The translations under genes and the position numbers were made by a program. A stretch of DNA of 64,000 nucleotides from contig CM047431.1 of the NCBI GenBank assembly GCA_026168455.1, positions 44,519,466 to 44,583,465 of the forward strand, given 5' to 3'. Position 1 is the first letter of the stretch. Each line of letters starts with the position of its first letter. Source of the stretch: Theocolax elegans (Eukaryota > Arthropoda > Insecta > Hymenoptera > Cerocephalidae). Below are positions 1 through 12,467 of this stretch, one piece after another. The notes beneath the pieces were generated by a model. It had not been told where the DNA came from, ran no database searches, and was given only the letters and a program-made list of their open reading frames with translations.

Positions 1-2273
1 CGGTGTGGGACGGGTAGGAGGAGTGGTTGGGCGGGGAGCGCGGGGGGCAGAGGCACTCTAAATCAGCTGGTTTTGCGCGCGAGCGCGTCAGCTGTTGGCC
101 TCGGGTCCGGGTACCGTTTCGCGGGACCTTGGCGGCACTTGGCGCGATTTCCCCCCTTTTGTACAAGGCGCTTGCGACATCGCGGGAATCGATAAACAAT
201 GAAACCGACACGAGCGGGAAAACGCGCGCTCCGAGTGAGAGGCGCGCTCGCTCGCGAGAAAACGAGTGACGAAATACGCGTCAGCTTATACGGCGCGAAA
301 TCGCCTTTACGATGTGTACGATACAACCAAAATTCAGTGGGAGGAGAGACGTGCTTTGGATCTTGTATACACAATGTACACAAAGGTTCACGGATTCTCC
401 TCTGCGTTTTCTCCATATATTCGTTTCCTAGATTTCTGTATTATCGACGATGAAACTTTCGAAAACGTGGGAATCGTATTATATTGCAGATGCGGCGATG
501 ATGTAAATTCGTTGCTCGGTTAGCATGAATATATTTTTTTTATATACATATAAATAAGACACCAAATTGTAAACAATTTTTTTCAAATTATAATGAACGT
601 AATTAATTTATTTGTTTACCTATTTTTTAATAATATCAACGAGCTAAAATAGGACACGTTTCACAATGTCTTGCAAGATTTGATCATCCTCAATGTCACT
701 TGAATGTATACTCCTAGCAAAAGACAGTAATTGTAATTGCACATCTAAAATAATTACCGTTTTAAAATTGATCCTAATGCGAGATGACTCGAAATTGGAA
801 ATATTTTTGAATTAGTCAGTAAGGAAATTTTAAATGAATCATGATACGTAAAGAATAAACCAATTATAGTTTATTATTCTGTCTCATATGACAAAGCGTT
901 TCTTTTGTTAAATTTTCTATTTTTTTTTCAAAGTTTGGTATTAAATCATAGATTTAAATGCAGTTTTTTAAATATTTTATTAACACAATTAATACTCTAA
1001 TTTATAATCGATAGTGTATACCTGACCGTATAATTTTTATTTCGTGTCTCGTAAAGTATTATCGATTCAATACGAACAATATAGTTATAACTGTAAATAA
1101 AGATAATAAAAATTAATAATTTTGAACGTCTCTATTCAACATTTTAGTAACTCATCGTTTCACAGATTATTCAAGGGATAGCATGAGTATTAAAAATTCA
1201 AATTTCTTGCTCTTAGAACTTTTAATTGTTAATTATGATAAATAAATATATCAATCGTTCCATCAAAACAAGAACGTCGACCTGCGCGCATTGACCCATT
1301 ATATCTCTTTTTTAAATTTTAATTAATAATCTTCGTCAATTGATTAGATTAATTACTTCCGCGAAAATTTGTCGATTTATTGTTTTATAGATTAGAATAT
1401 TTTAAGTTGATTAATGCAGTATAATAAAATAAACACAGTTACTTTTAACTTTATAGAGTAATTGTGTGTTATTTCGGTAGAACTTATCAATTTTTTTTAT
1501 TTATTACAATTAAAATTCTAAAAATATTAAACACGGTTACTTTGATTTATTTATCAGTTTTTATATCCACTTATCGCTGATATAAACTTGATTAATCAAC
1601 TTAAATATGAGTACAACTTTTAAAGGAAATGCACCTTTAATTTATTAAAAAAAAAGAAACGCGCGATTTAAAAAAGAAACGTAAATTCGAATGGTATACT
1701 TATTCGATTCATCAGTTGCTTCCGCATCCAATTAAAACGCAGTCCACCTCCAAACGCTTCCTCCTTTTCATGATTCTCGTAAAAAGAAACGGGAAAAAAA
1801 ATCAAGAAGATATAAAAGTTAAAAGTGTACGATCTCTCTCCTTCACTAACGAACTTGGAAATAAAAAGTAAAATAATGCGCAGTCAACGCCCTCGAATAC
1901 GTTGCCAATTTCGAAGTTGTATATACCGATAATAGCATTGTGTCCCATCGTTGATAGGGGCCATTTACCTCTTGTGCGTTTTACGCGCAAGATCGCGTGA
2001 TTCATCATTAACCGAGAACAAGGAGCTTATATGTACATATACACGGATACGTATATACGTAAATCTAAAATGTGCACGTGCGTTACCTATTTCTTTTTTC
2101 TTTTCTTCTTCTTCTTCTTCTTTTCCGCGCGGTAGTATACTTATCTGTATAAGAAAAGCTCTTATCCTTGTGCGCGTTTTTTTTTTATTTTTTTACTACG
2201 CAAATGTACATTAGGAAACTTATGACCGTCGAAATTTCGTTGTAATTATTCTTTTTTTCATTTTGTTTTACAG
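1..2273. other. 5' end of window: GC-rich stretch, then AT-rich intron of UBE2R
   Basis: About the first 360 bases are GC- and CpG-rich; the rest is AT-rich. No exon encoding the first ~90 residues of an E2 enzyme was found here, so this is probably intron, with the 5' exons left of the window. The GC-rich start could be promoter or first-intron sequence of this or a neighbouring gene. A pyrimidine tract with TTTTACAG ends the region as the acceptor of the next exon. The open frames at the left edge overlap in several frames and show no recognisable protein. Confidence 0.5.
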
Positions 2274-5200
2274 AACGGCGACCTTTGCATCTCCATTTTG
2301 CATCCACCCGTAGACGATCCGCAAAGCGGCGAATTACCTTGTGAAAGGTGGAACCCAACGCAAAATGTCAGGTAAGACAATATTTGGATAACTACATATT
2401 CTATATATAAACTAGTCAACATCATATTTAGCTTTTAATAATCAAATCTACTGGGTATAATGTCAAAATTTTATTTATATTATTAAAAGAAATGTTTATT
2501 ATTTGAATTAGGAAGTTATAATATTTTGCAAACTTTAAATATCAAAACTGATTTTTCAAAAACAATGATATAGTTATTCAGATTTCTTTAGTGTAAAACA
2601 CACTTACACAACTCTTGTACTAAAATAAAAAATTAATCTAACTGTTCGTAGTCGCAAAGTATAGGCAAAAACTAAATAATTAAATAGTTTTGATCGTATC
2701 TTTCAAAGCCACGCTTGTAACCGCGAATTTCGAACTAAATAATAAATTACATGTTTACACATATATTATAGTAAATGTGCGCAATCGATACAATACAAAC
2801 AATTAAAAAATAAAAACAGTATTTACTTTCATTCTTTAAAATGACGCGACGTAAAAACACCTGCGATTCATTTATAATATAAAATGGCATTGCACCTTGA
2901 TTTAAATGACGCTTATACACCTTCTTTATTTTTCTTTTATCTCGTTAGGGAATTTCTTGAAAATTCATTGTACACAATTGTAGGAGTTGTGCGTAGTACT
3001 TGTACGTGTACACGTACGTTTAATCTCATTCGAGTATGATTAATGCAATTAATAATCATTAACGTACATTTTTATATATGAAGGTATAACGCTGCATTTT
3101 TAGCTGTGAATCTCGTATCGAGAAAATGAGTTATCAGGCTATTGGAAATTTTGTTTAGAAACACATGCACATCATTTAGTTTCGTTATAAAATAAGGAAC
3201 TAAAACTGCTTATGCTCTGTCACGTATATCGACGCGACCACTATACATGTGTGAAAAAGGAGTCGGTTGACCGAAAAGTGCATACAAATGCGAATTAGTC
3301 TGGTGATCAAGGCGCAAGTCTCGTACCTCTAACCGTCCGTCGACGTGGGTTCGTGTCCCGTCATCCGATTTTTTTTTTTTTTCGCTATATCCTTTTCACA
3401 CGTAACAACTTCGATTATAATAAGTTTTTGAATGAAAAGAAAAATTATCGTTTTATTTAGTTACTTTTTTAATGTACTCTAAGGTAGATTTCGAATGAAT
3501 ACACTCAAAAATATTTTTTAGTATAAATTACTATATTTTTAGTAATGCCATAATTTAATTCGCAATTCAGTTGATTTGTTAAAAAGATTTATATATTTTT
3601 CCTGAACTTTTAGGATGATATGTAGTAAAATTCATCGTATCTTGAGAATATCCTAAAATCGTTAAAAATATAGTAATATTGATCGTAAGATTTTTACTTC
3701 GTGAACGCGAAATAAAACAAAGTAAAATTTGTTTGTCATTACAAATAAAATAAAAAGAAAATTGTAAAACATTAATGTATAAAATAATGAACCACCATTT
3801 TCTTTCCTTTCAATATGTCTACAGAATTCAATTTTCGCGCGTTTTTTCGTGAGACATAGATATTTATTTATACTAAAAGTTATTACGTATTATTTCATTG
3901 TGTGGGTGATCAGTAACGTTTGTGATAAATGTATGTTGTATAAATAAAAAATGCTACCTCATTACATTATATTTTCGTTTGGAAATACCAATTAAACTCT
4001 CGTATCTATTAATGTAATACAACTTGTAATGTAAATAAGTATTAAATAACACTGTTCAACGATACAATTTTATTAAATACATACATAGTTACAACAATAC
4101 TATCAATTTTGTAATATTACGTGTTAAGCACAAAGTCAAGGTGAAGGCTATCGGCCTATTCGTTATAATAATTATAAGTTTATTGTATTTTTCAGTGTCA
4201 ACTTGCAAGTGCTAATAGAAACTATGATAAAATTTGTTAACACAATAAATTTATAAAATATAACATATACATATAAATTTAATTATTTAAAGTATTATTC
4301 TATGTAATTGAAAACTAACAGTGCACCTTTTTAAAAATTAAAAATTAAAGATATGATATATATTCAATTTTGATATAGTTAAAATATAATTTCGTTGTGA
4401 CCATGGTAAATTAAAAATGTAACATTTTCCGCTGTACAGAACGATTTTGCTTTCGGTGATCTCGCTGCTGAACGAGCCCAATACCTACAGCCCAGCCAAC
4501 GTAGACGCATCAGTAATGTACAGGCGCTGGCGCGACTCCAAGGGTCGAGACAAGGAGTATGAGAATATCATTAGGTAAGACTATTCAGTCAAAAAACATT
4601 TTTTTTTTTTCGAAAATTAAGAAAATTTTTAATATTGGGAGAAAAAGTATATTTATAGAAAATAAATTATTGGTCATGAATACAATTTTTTTATTGCCAG
4701 GCAATGAAACAATTTTCAAGTAATAATTTTTTCTTTGTATAATATACTGTCACTACTTTTACAAATTATACCTACAACTACGGAGGGTAGAAATTAGACA
4801 TGCGTTGTTTAATTAAAATTATAATATTTCCTGTTTCTTACACTATAATCTCTGAAGTATATAAACAATAATATTAGCTGACTTTATACTTATTTAAGTT
4901 GAGATATCGTTTACATTTACTTTTCACAAATATTTTATATTATTGTAAAGGAGAAACTTGGAAGTTTCCGTTTATCATCCACTTTTTTACGTCAATGTTT
5001 ATAAAATAGAGAAAAAAAACTGGGATACACTGAGAAAACGATCAAGAAAAAGTTACTAAATGTTTAATAGAATATTTATAGTTATATAATGTGACGACTA
5101 TTTATTATACCATTTACTAGTCAATATTACCTACTTATAATTTTTAGGAGTTTTTACATTATTTATAGAGTGTTTGCTAATAATGTTTTCTTTAGTAAAA

Positions 5201-7146
5201 TTTAGTACAATAATTTTATAATTGAAAACATTCATTTATTGTAAACAATATTTGATTGAACGCAGATTTTAATAATTCCCAATAAATTTAAAAATTCGTT
5301 TTTATACGTGTATAAGCAATTCTCAATTAAATTTGTTGAAATAGAATTTTAAATGCAGCAGGTGTATTTAATTACAAATTTGCAACTGTTACTGTTATTA
5401 TTCATTGCAATATACATTTTATCATTTTTACAATAATATGTATTAGCTTTTTTAACATCTAATTTTATCATAATAATCAAATTTTAATGTATTGGTTTGA
5501 TTATTACAGCACACATGTATACACCTTTGTAAAAGTTTAAAATTACTTTTTTAACTTTTCAAAGTAGTCTTTCCAAAGTGTATATATATCAAATAAATTT
5601 AAATCATTTTTCATTTGGAGTATAGTCAAACGGTTTATGCCTATAGCTAATACTGTAGAAAACAATATCTTAAAATTTACAAAATCAAGTAATTAATAAT
5701 GAAGAGAAAATTCTAGTTATATTAATGTAGTACTACGTAAAGAAAAAGTTAAAAATCTGAAAAAACTGAAATATTTACTAGAAATATCTATATAGTTTAA
5801 AATTTTTGTAAATATTAAGAAAAATGCATTGGTAGAAGGAAAACCGATAATAAACATTTTAGTATTAGTACCTATTTGACCTTACTATAAGACTTAGATT
5901 AACATTGCTAAATATGCTTTGTAACATTGACTTACGTTTTATAATGTTAAGAACAAAAAGTAGTAAAACATACTGGAATAAACCTTACTATTCACTTTAG
6001 TCAAGGTTCTATGCATTCTTTTTCTCAGTGTACCAATTGCTTTTTCATAAAACATGAACACTAGAAACATAATAAAACATCTATAGCAAACTAAATATTA
6101 AATTTAGTATAACCTCTAGTTATTAAAAATTATTTTCCAACAAATTTTACCCCCTGCTACATAATAAAAATCATACTTTTTTAAAATTGGGTTCATTTTC
6201 TTATAAAAAATTCTATTGGCCGACCTTTAACCATGCCTTAACAGGGTAAAATTTATTAAAAATGTTTTTCTTTGTGTTGTCATTATTCTCGATAATTCAT
6301 TCGAAAAGTGACGTTATTTCCTACATTAGACTCTGAGCCCTAAAGTGTAAAAATTTACGATAGAATGTGTAAAACGTGAGTATTGTACTTATGAAAATTG
6401 TAAAATATCGGGTAGTATTTTTAATAGTGGATCTGTAATTAATTTTATTTTTTTTTAATGAAAAAGAAGTGAAAATTTATAAATTATTGATTGTTATTCT
6501 CTAAACATTAATTGATTATGTCGTGAAACGCGTTAAAAGCATTGCAAGATATTTTTAGCCTTAAAGATTGAATAGGCTATCGTTGATTAAAAGTTCTGTA
6601 TACTAGATAGAAATTCGTATTCGTATGAAAATATAGTTTATTAAGTTTTTAAAATTGATTACATTGATTTGGTAATCTCGTGTTGAATGGCAGTATACTA
6701 ATTCACTATATACTCCTGTAACACATGTTATACCTCTAAAATGTGCGATTCTCAGTTTTAAACTTAAAAAAAAAGTGTGAAATTATCGTTTAACACTTTC
6801 CAACGTAAATTTTTACACTTTACGATTTAAAGTAGGTATAGATAAAACAAACCAATTACCAAATCGTCGAAACCAAAAAAATAAAATTCTGAAACTTGTC
6901 ATTAATTCTGTTAGAAAACAAGCTCAAGCGGCAAAGGCCGAAGCTGAAAAGGAAGGTATCGTCGTCCCGGTAACTCTTGAAGATTATTGCATCAAAACAC
7001 GAGCTAGGCCTGCAGAACAGCAGCTCGACATGACAGATTTTTACGACGACGAGTACGAGCTTGACGATGTCGACGACGACGACGACGAGCCCCTCAGCGC
7101 TAGCGACTACGAGGATGGCGACGACAGCGGCAACGGCGAGTCGTGA
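2274..7146 (+). CDS. UBE2R: Ubiquitin-conjugating enzyme E2 R (CDC34/UBE2R family), 3' three exons (partial)
   Basis: E2 enzyme that accepts ubiquitin from E1 on a cysteine and builds Lys48 chains with cullin-RING (SCF) ligases (family knowledge). Three exons are in the window: 2274-2371, 4440-4574 and 6915-7146, ending in TGA; all junctions are AG/GT and keep frame. The first encodes [15 protein letters not shown], the E2 active site, with the catalytic Cys codon at 2286-2288. It is followed by the CDC34-type insertion and [10 protein letters not shown]. The second encodes [20 protein letters not shown]. The last holds the C-terminal helix and a very acidic tail (runs of Asp/Glu, about 7040-7140), typical of CDC34, where it binds the basic canyon of CUL1. 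The N-terminal ~90 residues are missing because their exons lie outside the window. Introns are 2.07 and 2.34 kb; the second carries a MITE. Confidence 0.93.
3290..3382 (+). other. Possible tRNA-like Pol III relic (tRNA pseudogene or SINE head)
   Basis: In the UBE2R intron, GGTTCGTGTCC at about 3348-3358 resembles a B box and sits in a plausible T stem (GTGGG/CCCGT). A D-arm-like stretch (ATCAAGGCGC) precedes it by about 40 bases. A run of 12 or more T follows at about 3369, as a Pol III terminator would. The 5' acceptor strand does not pair with the 3' end, so it is not a functional tRNA. The long spacing suggests a Leu/Ser-type origin, but this is weak. Confidence 0.35.
5028..6030. mobile_element. 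Tc1/mariner-like MITE in UBE2R intron
   Basis: Short terminal inverted repeats CACTGAGAAAA (left) and the matching TTTTTCTCAGTG (right) bound a 1,003 bp AT-rich stretch. TA dinucleotides flank both ends (5026-5027 and 6031-6032), the target duplication expected for Tc1/mariner. No transposase frame is present, so this is non-autonomous. Only the outer ~12 bases of the arms match well. Confidence 0.6.
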
Positions 7147-7210
7147 TCCATCACCTAAGCGTACGCCGAGCCTCCGACAAAAAAAAACAAAACGGAAAGA
7201 GAGAGTGAAT

Positions 7211-7258
<48 letters not shown>

Positions 7259-8311
7259 GAGAGCGTGAGAGAGAAAGAAAAGATAAAAGAAAGATCTAAA
7301 CAAGGGCGCATTGTTGCATACACTCTTACTCGATTATCCATACACCCACACCCACATACACTCACACATACTCGCGCGCGGTACATAAACACGTGTAGAC
7401 ACTCACATAAATACATACATACATAAACACATACGGAAACAGACGGCAATGCGTCGCCGTTTTATGCATCCATGTCGCTTAGGTGGCGCCACGATGTATG
7501 TACCAATCGTCATTTATCGTAAACGGATCACGTGACGTTATTTTAAACCAATCATACCGTTCACCGATCGATATTGTACGTGCAAATTTTTTTATTTCCC
7601 ATTTATTTGAAGATACGTTCTTTTTTTCTTTTTCGATTTATTAATTAATTGATCCCTTTCAACCCCCCCTTCCTCCCTTCACACCGTAACTGATGAATCG
7701 GTTAAAACATTTGCTGTCACATGACTGACATTTTCCATTGACGTTTTAAAGTGACCAGTCACAAAATGTCTAAAAATTCGATTGGTATGTGATTTTTGTC
7801 ATTACATTATCGATTTTTCTTTTTTGTTCGTCGAATGTTTGCTCGTGTACGACTTGACCTCTCTATCAGTTTTGATCCAAATGATTGCTAAGTGACACCA
7901 ATCGTTTTATGTCTTATGTCCGGAAATTGGTCTTAGGATAATAAAATTAGTTCCAATTTAGTGATGAAAGATGACAATATTCTTTGTAACAATCGTAAAC
8001 GATTAAATAAACTTGCCTATAGCACCATTCACTAAAGGCTGTCCATTTAGATAAGTGACCATATATACCTATTTTTTTCTCGCTCTTTTTTTGTTGTTTA
8101 TGTTTTCGATGACAAAAAATGGTCATGATAATGTTTGGTCGTTGTGATACAGTTGATTGTACGCAATAAAAAAATTAAAATTAGTTAATTAATTTTCGCT
8201 AAATTACGTAAATTTTACATATTAATAATGTAACACGTATATTACGATGTATTTTACGCAATAAGTATATACTTATATATATATATGCATATATGTAAGT
8301 ATATACATATT
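7147..8311 (+). other. 3' UTR / downstream region of UBE2R
   Basis: Non-coding sequence after the UBE2R stop. It begins with a (GA)n tract and CA-rich tracts. AATAAA hexamers at 8006-8011 and 8165-8170 are candidate proximal polyadenylation signals. It holds the palindromes TCACGTGA (7528-7535) and GTCACATGAC (7716-7725). It ends in a TA-rich microsatellite directly abutting the viral insert. Confidence 0.5.
7213..7282. repeat. (GA)n microsatellite in UBE2R 3' UTR
   Basis: Nearly pure GA dinucleotide run about 70 bp long, starting about 65 bases after the UBE2R stop codon. The long minus-strand open frame over it, with its Ser/Leu run, is a by-product of this repeat and of the acidic-tail exon. 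Confidence 0.85.
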
Positions 8312-8417
8312 GGGGGATTACTGACGAACTAACATCTTTCGTCAGCTAACGAACATCAGTTCGCAAAATAGGTGTCATTACCATCATGACACCCGGTGCT
8401 CCCCCACGGCTTCGATT

Positions 8418-9954
8418 TTAAGCCGTGCGCGACCTCGGAGCGTCAACCAGTCTGTATAACACCACACCTGGTGACATATGCGCTGACTTTCTTCCCTGAA
8501 TCTTGAGGCGTGTGGGATCCTCAGAATGCTCTCCTACAAAAGAAGCTGCTCCGACAGTCATCTCCATTGCAGTCACGTCGCCCTCTGGAGACCAGAACTC
8601 TGACACGTGTGAGCGATGTTCAATAAAATCGCTAATGTAGCGTGGCGCTACCTGTCCGGGTATAACGATGTCAATAGCCCTGCCCATGGCGTCTCGCTGA
8701 CGGATGTTTCTGGGGAGACGAGCTTGTCGATCAAATCTCGCAGTCAACTTCAAGGGGAGCGGGTCTGTGCTCACGAGGCCGGTTTTACCAGCAGATCCAG
8801 TCCATGAAAAGGATGAGATAAAAGATGGTGGGAGACGGCCAGATACACGCGTTAGCACGTTCTGGAAAGCGTGGACGTCTTCAGCTAACTGGTTGGCACC
8901 ATAACCAGCAGGCCAGATTTGATCCGGATTGAAGAGTGTGAAGTGGCCATTATGCATTCTCCAGTCTGCACCAGGGATGGGATTAAGATGGAAAAACTGA
9001 TCTTTAAATTCACCATCAAAGCCAGGGTCAGCAAGGTGAAGTAACATATCCCGAATGTTTGGGGGATACAAGTACAAGGCAGTTTGTTCACCATTAGCTG
9101 GAGGTTGTAGTCTGGGTACAGAGTGCCAGACACACGAACCCTCAACCTTTCCGATCGACGATAAGATGTTAAAGGTCGAAATCGGTACTTGTGTTACTGG
9201 GGCCAACACCTGACGCATGTCCTCCGCCATTGCAAAGGGAACTGCGATATCAAAAGATATCATCTCGCCCTGATCATACTGGGCTAAGTACAGCTTATAA
9301 TAAGCTAAGAAGAGTTCCACTCTGTAATATTGGTGGATGGTACAAATCTCATTAATGGACGCAAAATTCCAGGTTGAGCACATCCTGCTGTATTCAGCAA
9401 CGGCTGCGAAACCAACTCCTCTTGTGGCAACAGTGACCGGTAAAGCTTTCGGTTGGTGGGGCCAACACCTGACGCATGTCCTCCGCCATTGCAAAGGGAA
9501 CTGCGATATCAAAAGATATCATCTCGCCCTGATCATACTGGGCTAAGTACAGCTTATTATAAGCTAAAAAGAGTTCCACTCTGTAATATTGGTGGATGGT
9601 ACAAATCTCATTAATGGACGCAAAATTCCAGGTTGTGCACATCCTGCTGTATTCAGCAACGGCTGCGAAACCAACTCCTCTTGTGGCAACAGTGACCGGT
9701 AAAGCTTTCGGTTGAAGTGTAATATGCAGGTCAGATAATGATTGCTCCAGTTCAGTACTTGTGTTATCGAAAATGCCTAGTCTCTTGAGCGCTTCATCTC
9801 TATACTCCTTCGCCTGCTTGGTACCTACCTTTCTACGAAAGTTATCCGTCTTTCTTTGCCGTGCGGCTTTTCCAGAGGATTTTCTCTTTGGTGGTTCCTT
9901 TGAAGCGACCTCGCCCTCAGCGTGGGGGGCCGTGGATACAAGTTCTTTCTGCAT
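8418..9954 (-). pseudogene. Capsid-like viral gene, disrupted by a 259 bp tandem duplication
   Basis: The reading frame starts at ATG 9954-9952 and has a basic N-terminus (Lys/Arg-rich, as in nucleic-acid-binding capsid arms). It runs through the first copy of the duplication in one frame, then enters the second copy shifted by one base (259 = 3x86+1). It terminates at about 9394 after about 186 codons. The distal frame resumes from the second copy and runs to TAA at 8418-8420 without further stops or frameshifts. Apart from the duplication the gene is therefore undamaged, which suggests a fairly recent insertion. It is not a host gene I recognise, and reverse-transcriptase or integrase motifs are absent, which argues against a retroelement. 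Confidence 0.5.
9198..9715. repeat. 259 bp direct tandem duplication inside the viral insert
   Basis: Copy 1 is 9198-9456 and copy 2 is 9457-9715. By eye they differ at only about three positions (near 9297/9556, 9309/9568 and 9376/9635). The shared edge is the short TGGGG stretch. The low divergence shows the duplication is young, and its length breaks the reading frame. Confidence 0.9.
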
Positions 9955-10011
9955 GATAATAATAAAATTATTCTCAGTACAAGACTCCGTATTACTCGAC
10001 ACGGAAAATTG

Positions 10012-11420
10012 TATATATATACATATATACATACATATACATATATTTTAATTAATCCGTTTGTCAAACAATTATCTAACTATATCAACTAAACGATCCG
10101 TCGTTTCCTCGTCACATTTAATATGTTAATTGGTCACATGACTGGCCATCAATTCCAACCTTATAAAGGTCGAGTGACCAATTTTCAAAATTTCGTACAA
10201 GTTGACTATCGTAATTATTTTATTCCTTTTGTAATTTCTTTCGTTGAAAGAAAATAAACACCTACTCTTACCAATGTTAAGAATGACCAGTTGCAGTACG
10301 TTCGACTTTATAATTATCATTGTATCATCGTGACATGTCGTTTAAATATTTTTCGTTTTGTTTGCGTGTACTTCAAGGCGCCACTCGCGTATATGCGACA
10401 CTATACAAAACCTATGTATAATTTGAGTTTGTCGCGATACAAATCGCCGAGCTTCTCCATCGGATTTCTCTCCCACACCCTCCCTCTAACCCCCTCCCGC
10501 AACGAACAACGTTGAAATGAAGGAAAAAAACGAATGATATAAAGACACAACGCGCGTATATATATATGTACACATATATATACGTACAAAAACGGGACGA
10601 GAGAAGCCGATCGATCGATCGTCGCGACGCGCGCACCTCAACGCGCAACCGAATATAAATACCTTATATTATACACATAAGAGAAAGATGATGATGATGA
10701 AGATAACAAGAAAAGAAAGAATACGTATGTAATAAGGCTATTCCCACTTTTATGTGCTTATTTGTGCTCTAAGGAGGTGAGGGAGGGGGCGAGAAGCTCG
10801 GCCCGTCGCGAACATGCGGTTTTCATTGTGATAACGGCCGAGCTTACACATAAATACCTAGGTATATATCTATCTATCTATCTATATTTTTTATGCGACG
10901 GGCCTTTTTCTTCTTTGTTTAATTGCCCTCGGCCCATCAGTAACATTCGATTGACTTTTTGTTTAGTCGTCGTTGCGTCAAGCCCCTCCTCCTCCGTCCT
11001 TCTCTCTTTCGCATTAATATTTACTGTATTACATCTACTTTGTAGCGGTATCGAAATATATCTCTATGTATTCCCGATATTCTTCGTGCATTGCGTTGCG
11101 CACAGCGCATACGTTAGTTTAGCTCGTAATTTTTGCAACAAAACTATAACAAAAAAAAGAAGTAAGAATAAAAAAAAAAATATAAAGAAAGGAAGAATTT
11201 TAATGGATCTCGCGGCATCGAGTATATATATATATATATATATCTCGTCATTTTTGTTTCTATTTTTCTTTCTGCGAAGAGAACAATACACAACAAATTA
11301 CACACACCATTGTATACACTGAAAAGCTAAGAACAGTAAAAGCCTTTTTCGTATAAATAATCGGTGACGAAATTTCTGGATGACAAAAGATATGGAAAAT
11401 AAATAAACAACAAAAAAGGC
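10012..11420 (+). other. Non-coding; possible distal 3' UTR of UBE2R
   Basis: No convincing coding sequence. It contains GTCACATGAC at 10133-10142 in a context resembling 7716-7775, CT- and TA-rich tracts, and moderately GC-rich unique sequence. It ends with AATAAA at 11398-11403 inside AATAAATAAAC. This could be the distal 3' end of the UBE2R transcript, in which case the viral insert lies antisense within that UTR. Open frames of 60-190 codons here are low-complexity (Ile/Tyr or Phe runs from TA and T tracts) and are not called. Confidence 0.35.
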
Positions 11421-12467
11421 GTTGATCGATGATTTATTTAGTATGATTTTTATCAATTTTCAATGTAAATATTATCGTGCGTTAAATAAATTTAATTCAT
11501 GTTTATAAAAAAAAATAATAAAAATAAAAAATGAAGAAGGTTTTTTCCTGTATTGAAAAACAAGTCAATCATGTAAGAATCATCATTACAGGTGTAGCGG
11601 TAAAAATCAAGGAATGGAAATTATTTGGGTTTTCAAATTAAGAAATTGCTAGCGTATAATCCTATAATTTTCAAGAATGAAAGATATAAAAAATTCAAAT
11701 AATCGTATTATTGACAATTACTCTTATTTAATAAATTATTCTTATAAAAATAATAATTTGTCACCTTCCCTGTGCTAGAATTTTCTTATGTTCAATTAAT
11801 AAAAACATTTGGAAAATGTTTAAAAAATTTTATATCGTTTCAATTAATCAACTGTTTCAAGAATTTCTGTTCCTTTTTTATTTTTTAGATTATTTTGTGT
11901 ATGAAAATTTATGAATTGAAGATTTGAAGATATAAATAGTGTAGATGAATTGTAGATTTATAATACAACTTTAACTTTAACATCAACGGTTTGTTTATAA
12001 TTTTTTACAACAGGATAAACTGCAAAATTGAGATTAATTTGAAAATTTTATATTATTTTTGTTACTTTTAGTTTAATATAAGTACATTTTGCATCTATCA
12101 TTTTTTCAAGTCATAATATACATAGTTCCTTATAGTTATTCCTTATAATATTTATTAGAATAAATATTCTAATACTATCCTTATAGCAAATGTTAAAAAT
12201 TAATTATTGCATTATTTATTTAATTTACTTGATTCATAATTTTTTCTAGATCAATACATTTTTATAGTCAGTATATTTATAAAAAGAGTAAATACTTTTA
12301 AAATAATTAATAATTGTTTTTGCATATTGATTTTTTTAAACTGCAGCTATTCATTAAATCATTGACAAGATAAAGTGTTTTTTCAGAATAAATTATAAAA
12401 AATAATTCAAACAATATTTTAAAAAAATTTAATTTATTGTAATTAGTATACACATTTAAAAAAAAAT
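11421..12467. other. AT-rich region between convergent UBE2R and GSTCD
   Basis: Strongly AT-rich sequence with no frame or repeat of note. On the - strand TTTATT at 12433-12438 reads AATAAA, 30 bases after the GSTCD stop, and is the likely GSTCD polyadenylation signal. Confidence 0.6.
12433..12438 (-). terminator. Likely polyadenylation signal (AATAAA) of GSTCD
   Basis: Reads AATAAA on the - strand 30 bases beyond the TAA/TAG-type end of the GSTCD frame. It is the first such hexamer downstream. If JTB and GSTCD share a transcript it would serve both. Confidence 0.55.

Larger units (their letters stand above)
8312..10011 (-). mobile_element. Endogenous viral element: near-complete RNA-virus capsid-like segment
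   Basis: A block of balanced base composition sits abruptly between TA/CATA-rich microsatellites on both sides (about 8270-8311 and 10012-10050). Read on the - strand it has about 58 bases of leader, one long reading frame (9954-8418) and about 106 bases of trailer containing small inverted repeats. Removing one copy of an internal 259 bp duplication gives about 1.44 kb with a single frame of about 425 codons. That size and layout fit the capsid segment of a partitivirus-like dsRNA virus. The virus family is inferred from size, layout and general protein character, not from a motif I can name. No poly(A) tract or clear target duplication is seen; joining within the flanking TA repeats is likely. 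Confidence 0.5.

Noticed and set aside
1..530. Several overlapping frames of 80-117 codons at the GC-rich left edge
   Set aside because: Mutually overlapping frames on both strands with Arg-rich chance composition; none resembles the missing N-terminal exons of UBE2R.
6856..7449. 197-codon open frame on the - strand over the UBE2R last exon
   Set aside because: It is the complement of the acidic-tail exon and the (GA)n/(CA)n tracts (Ser-Leu and Val runs); the + strand exon is clearly the real gene.
10762..11322. 186-codon + strand open frame
   Set aside because: Composed of Ile/Tyr, Phe and Leu runs from TA, T and CT tracts; no domain or conserved motif.
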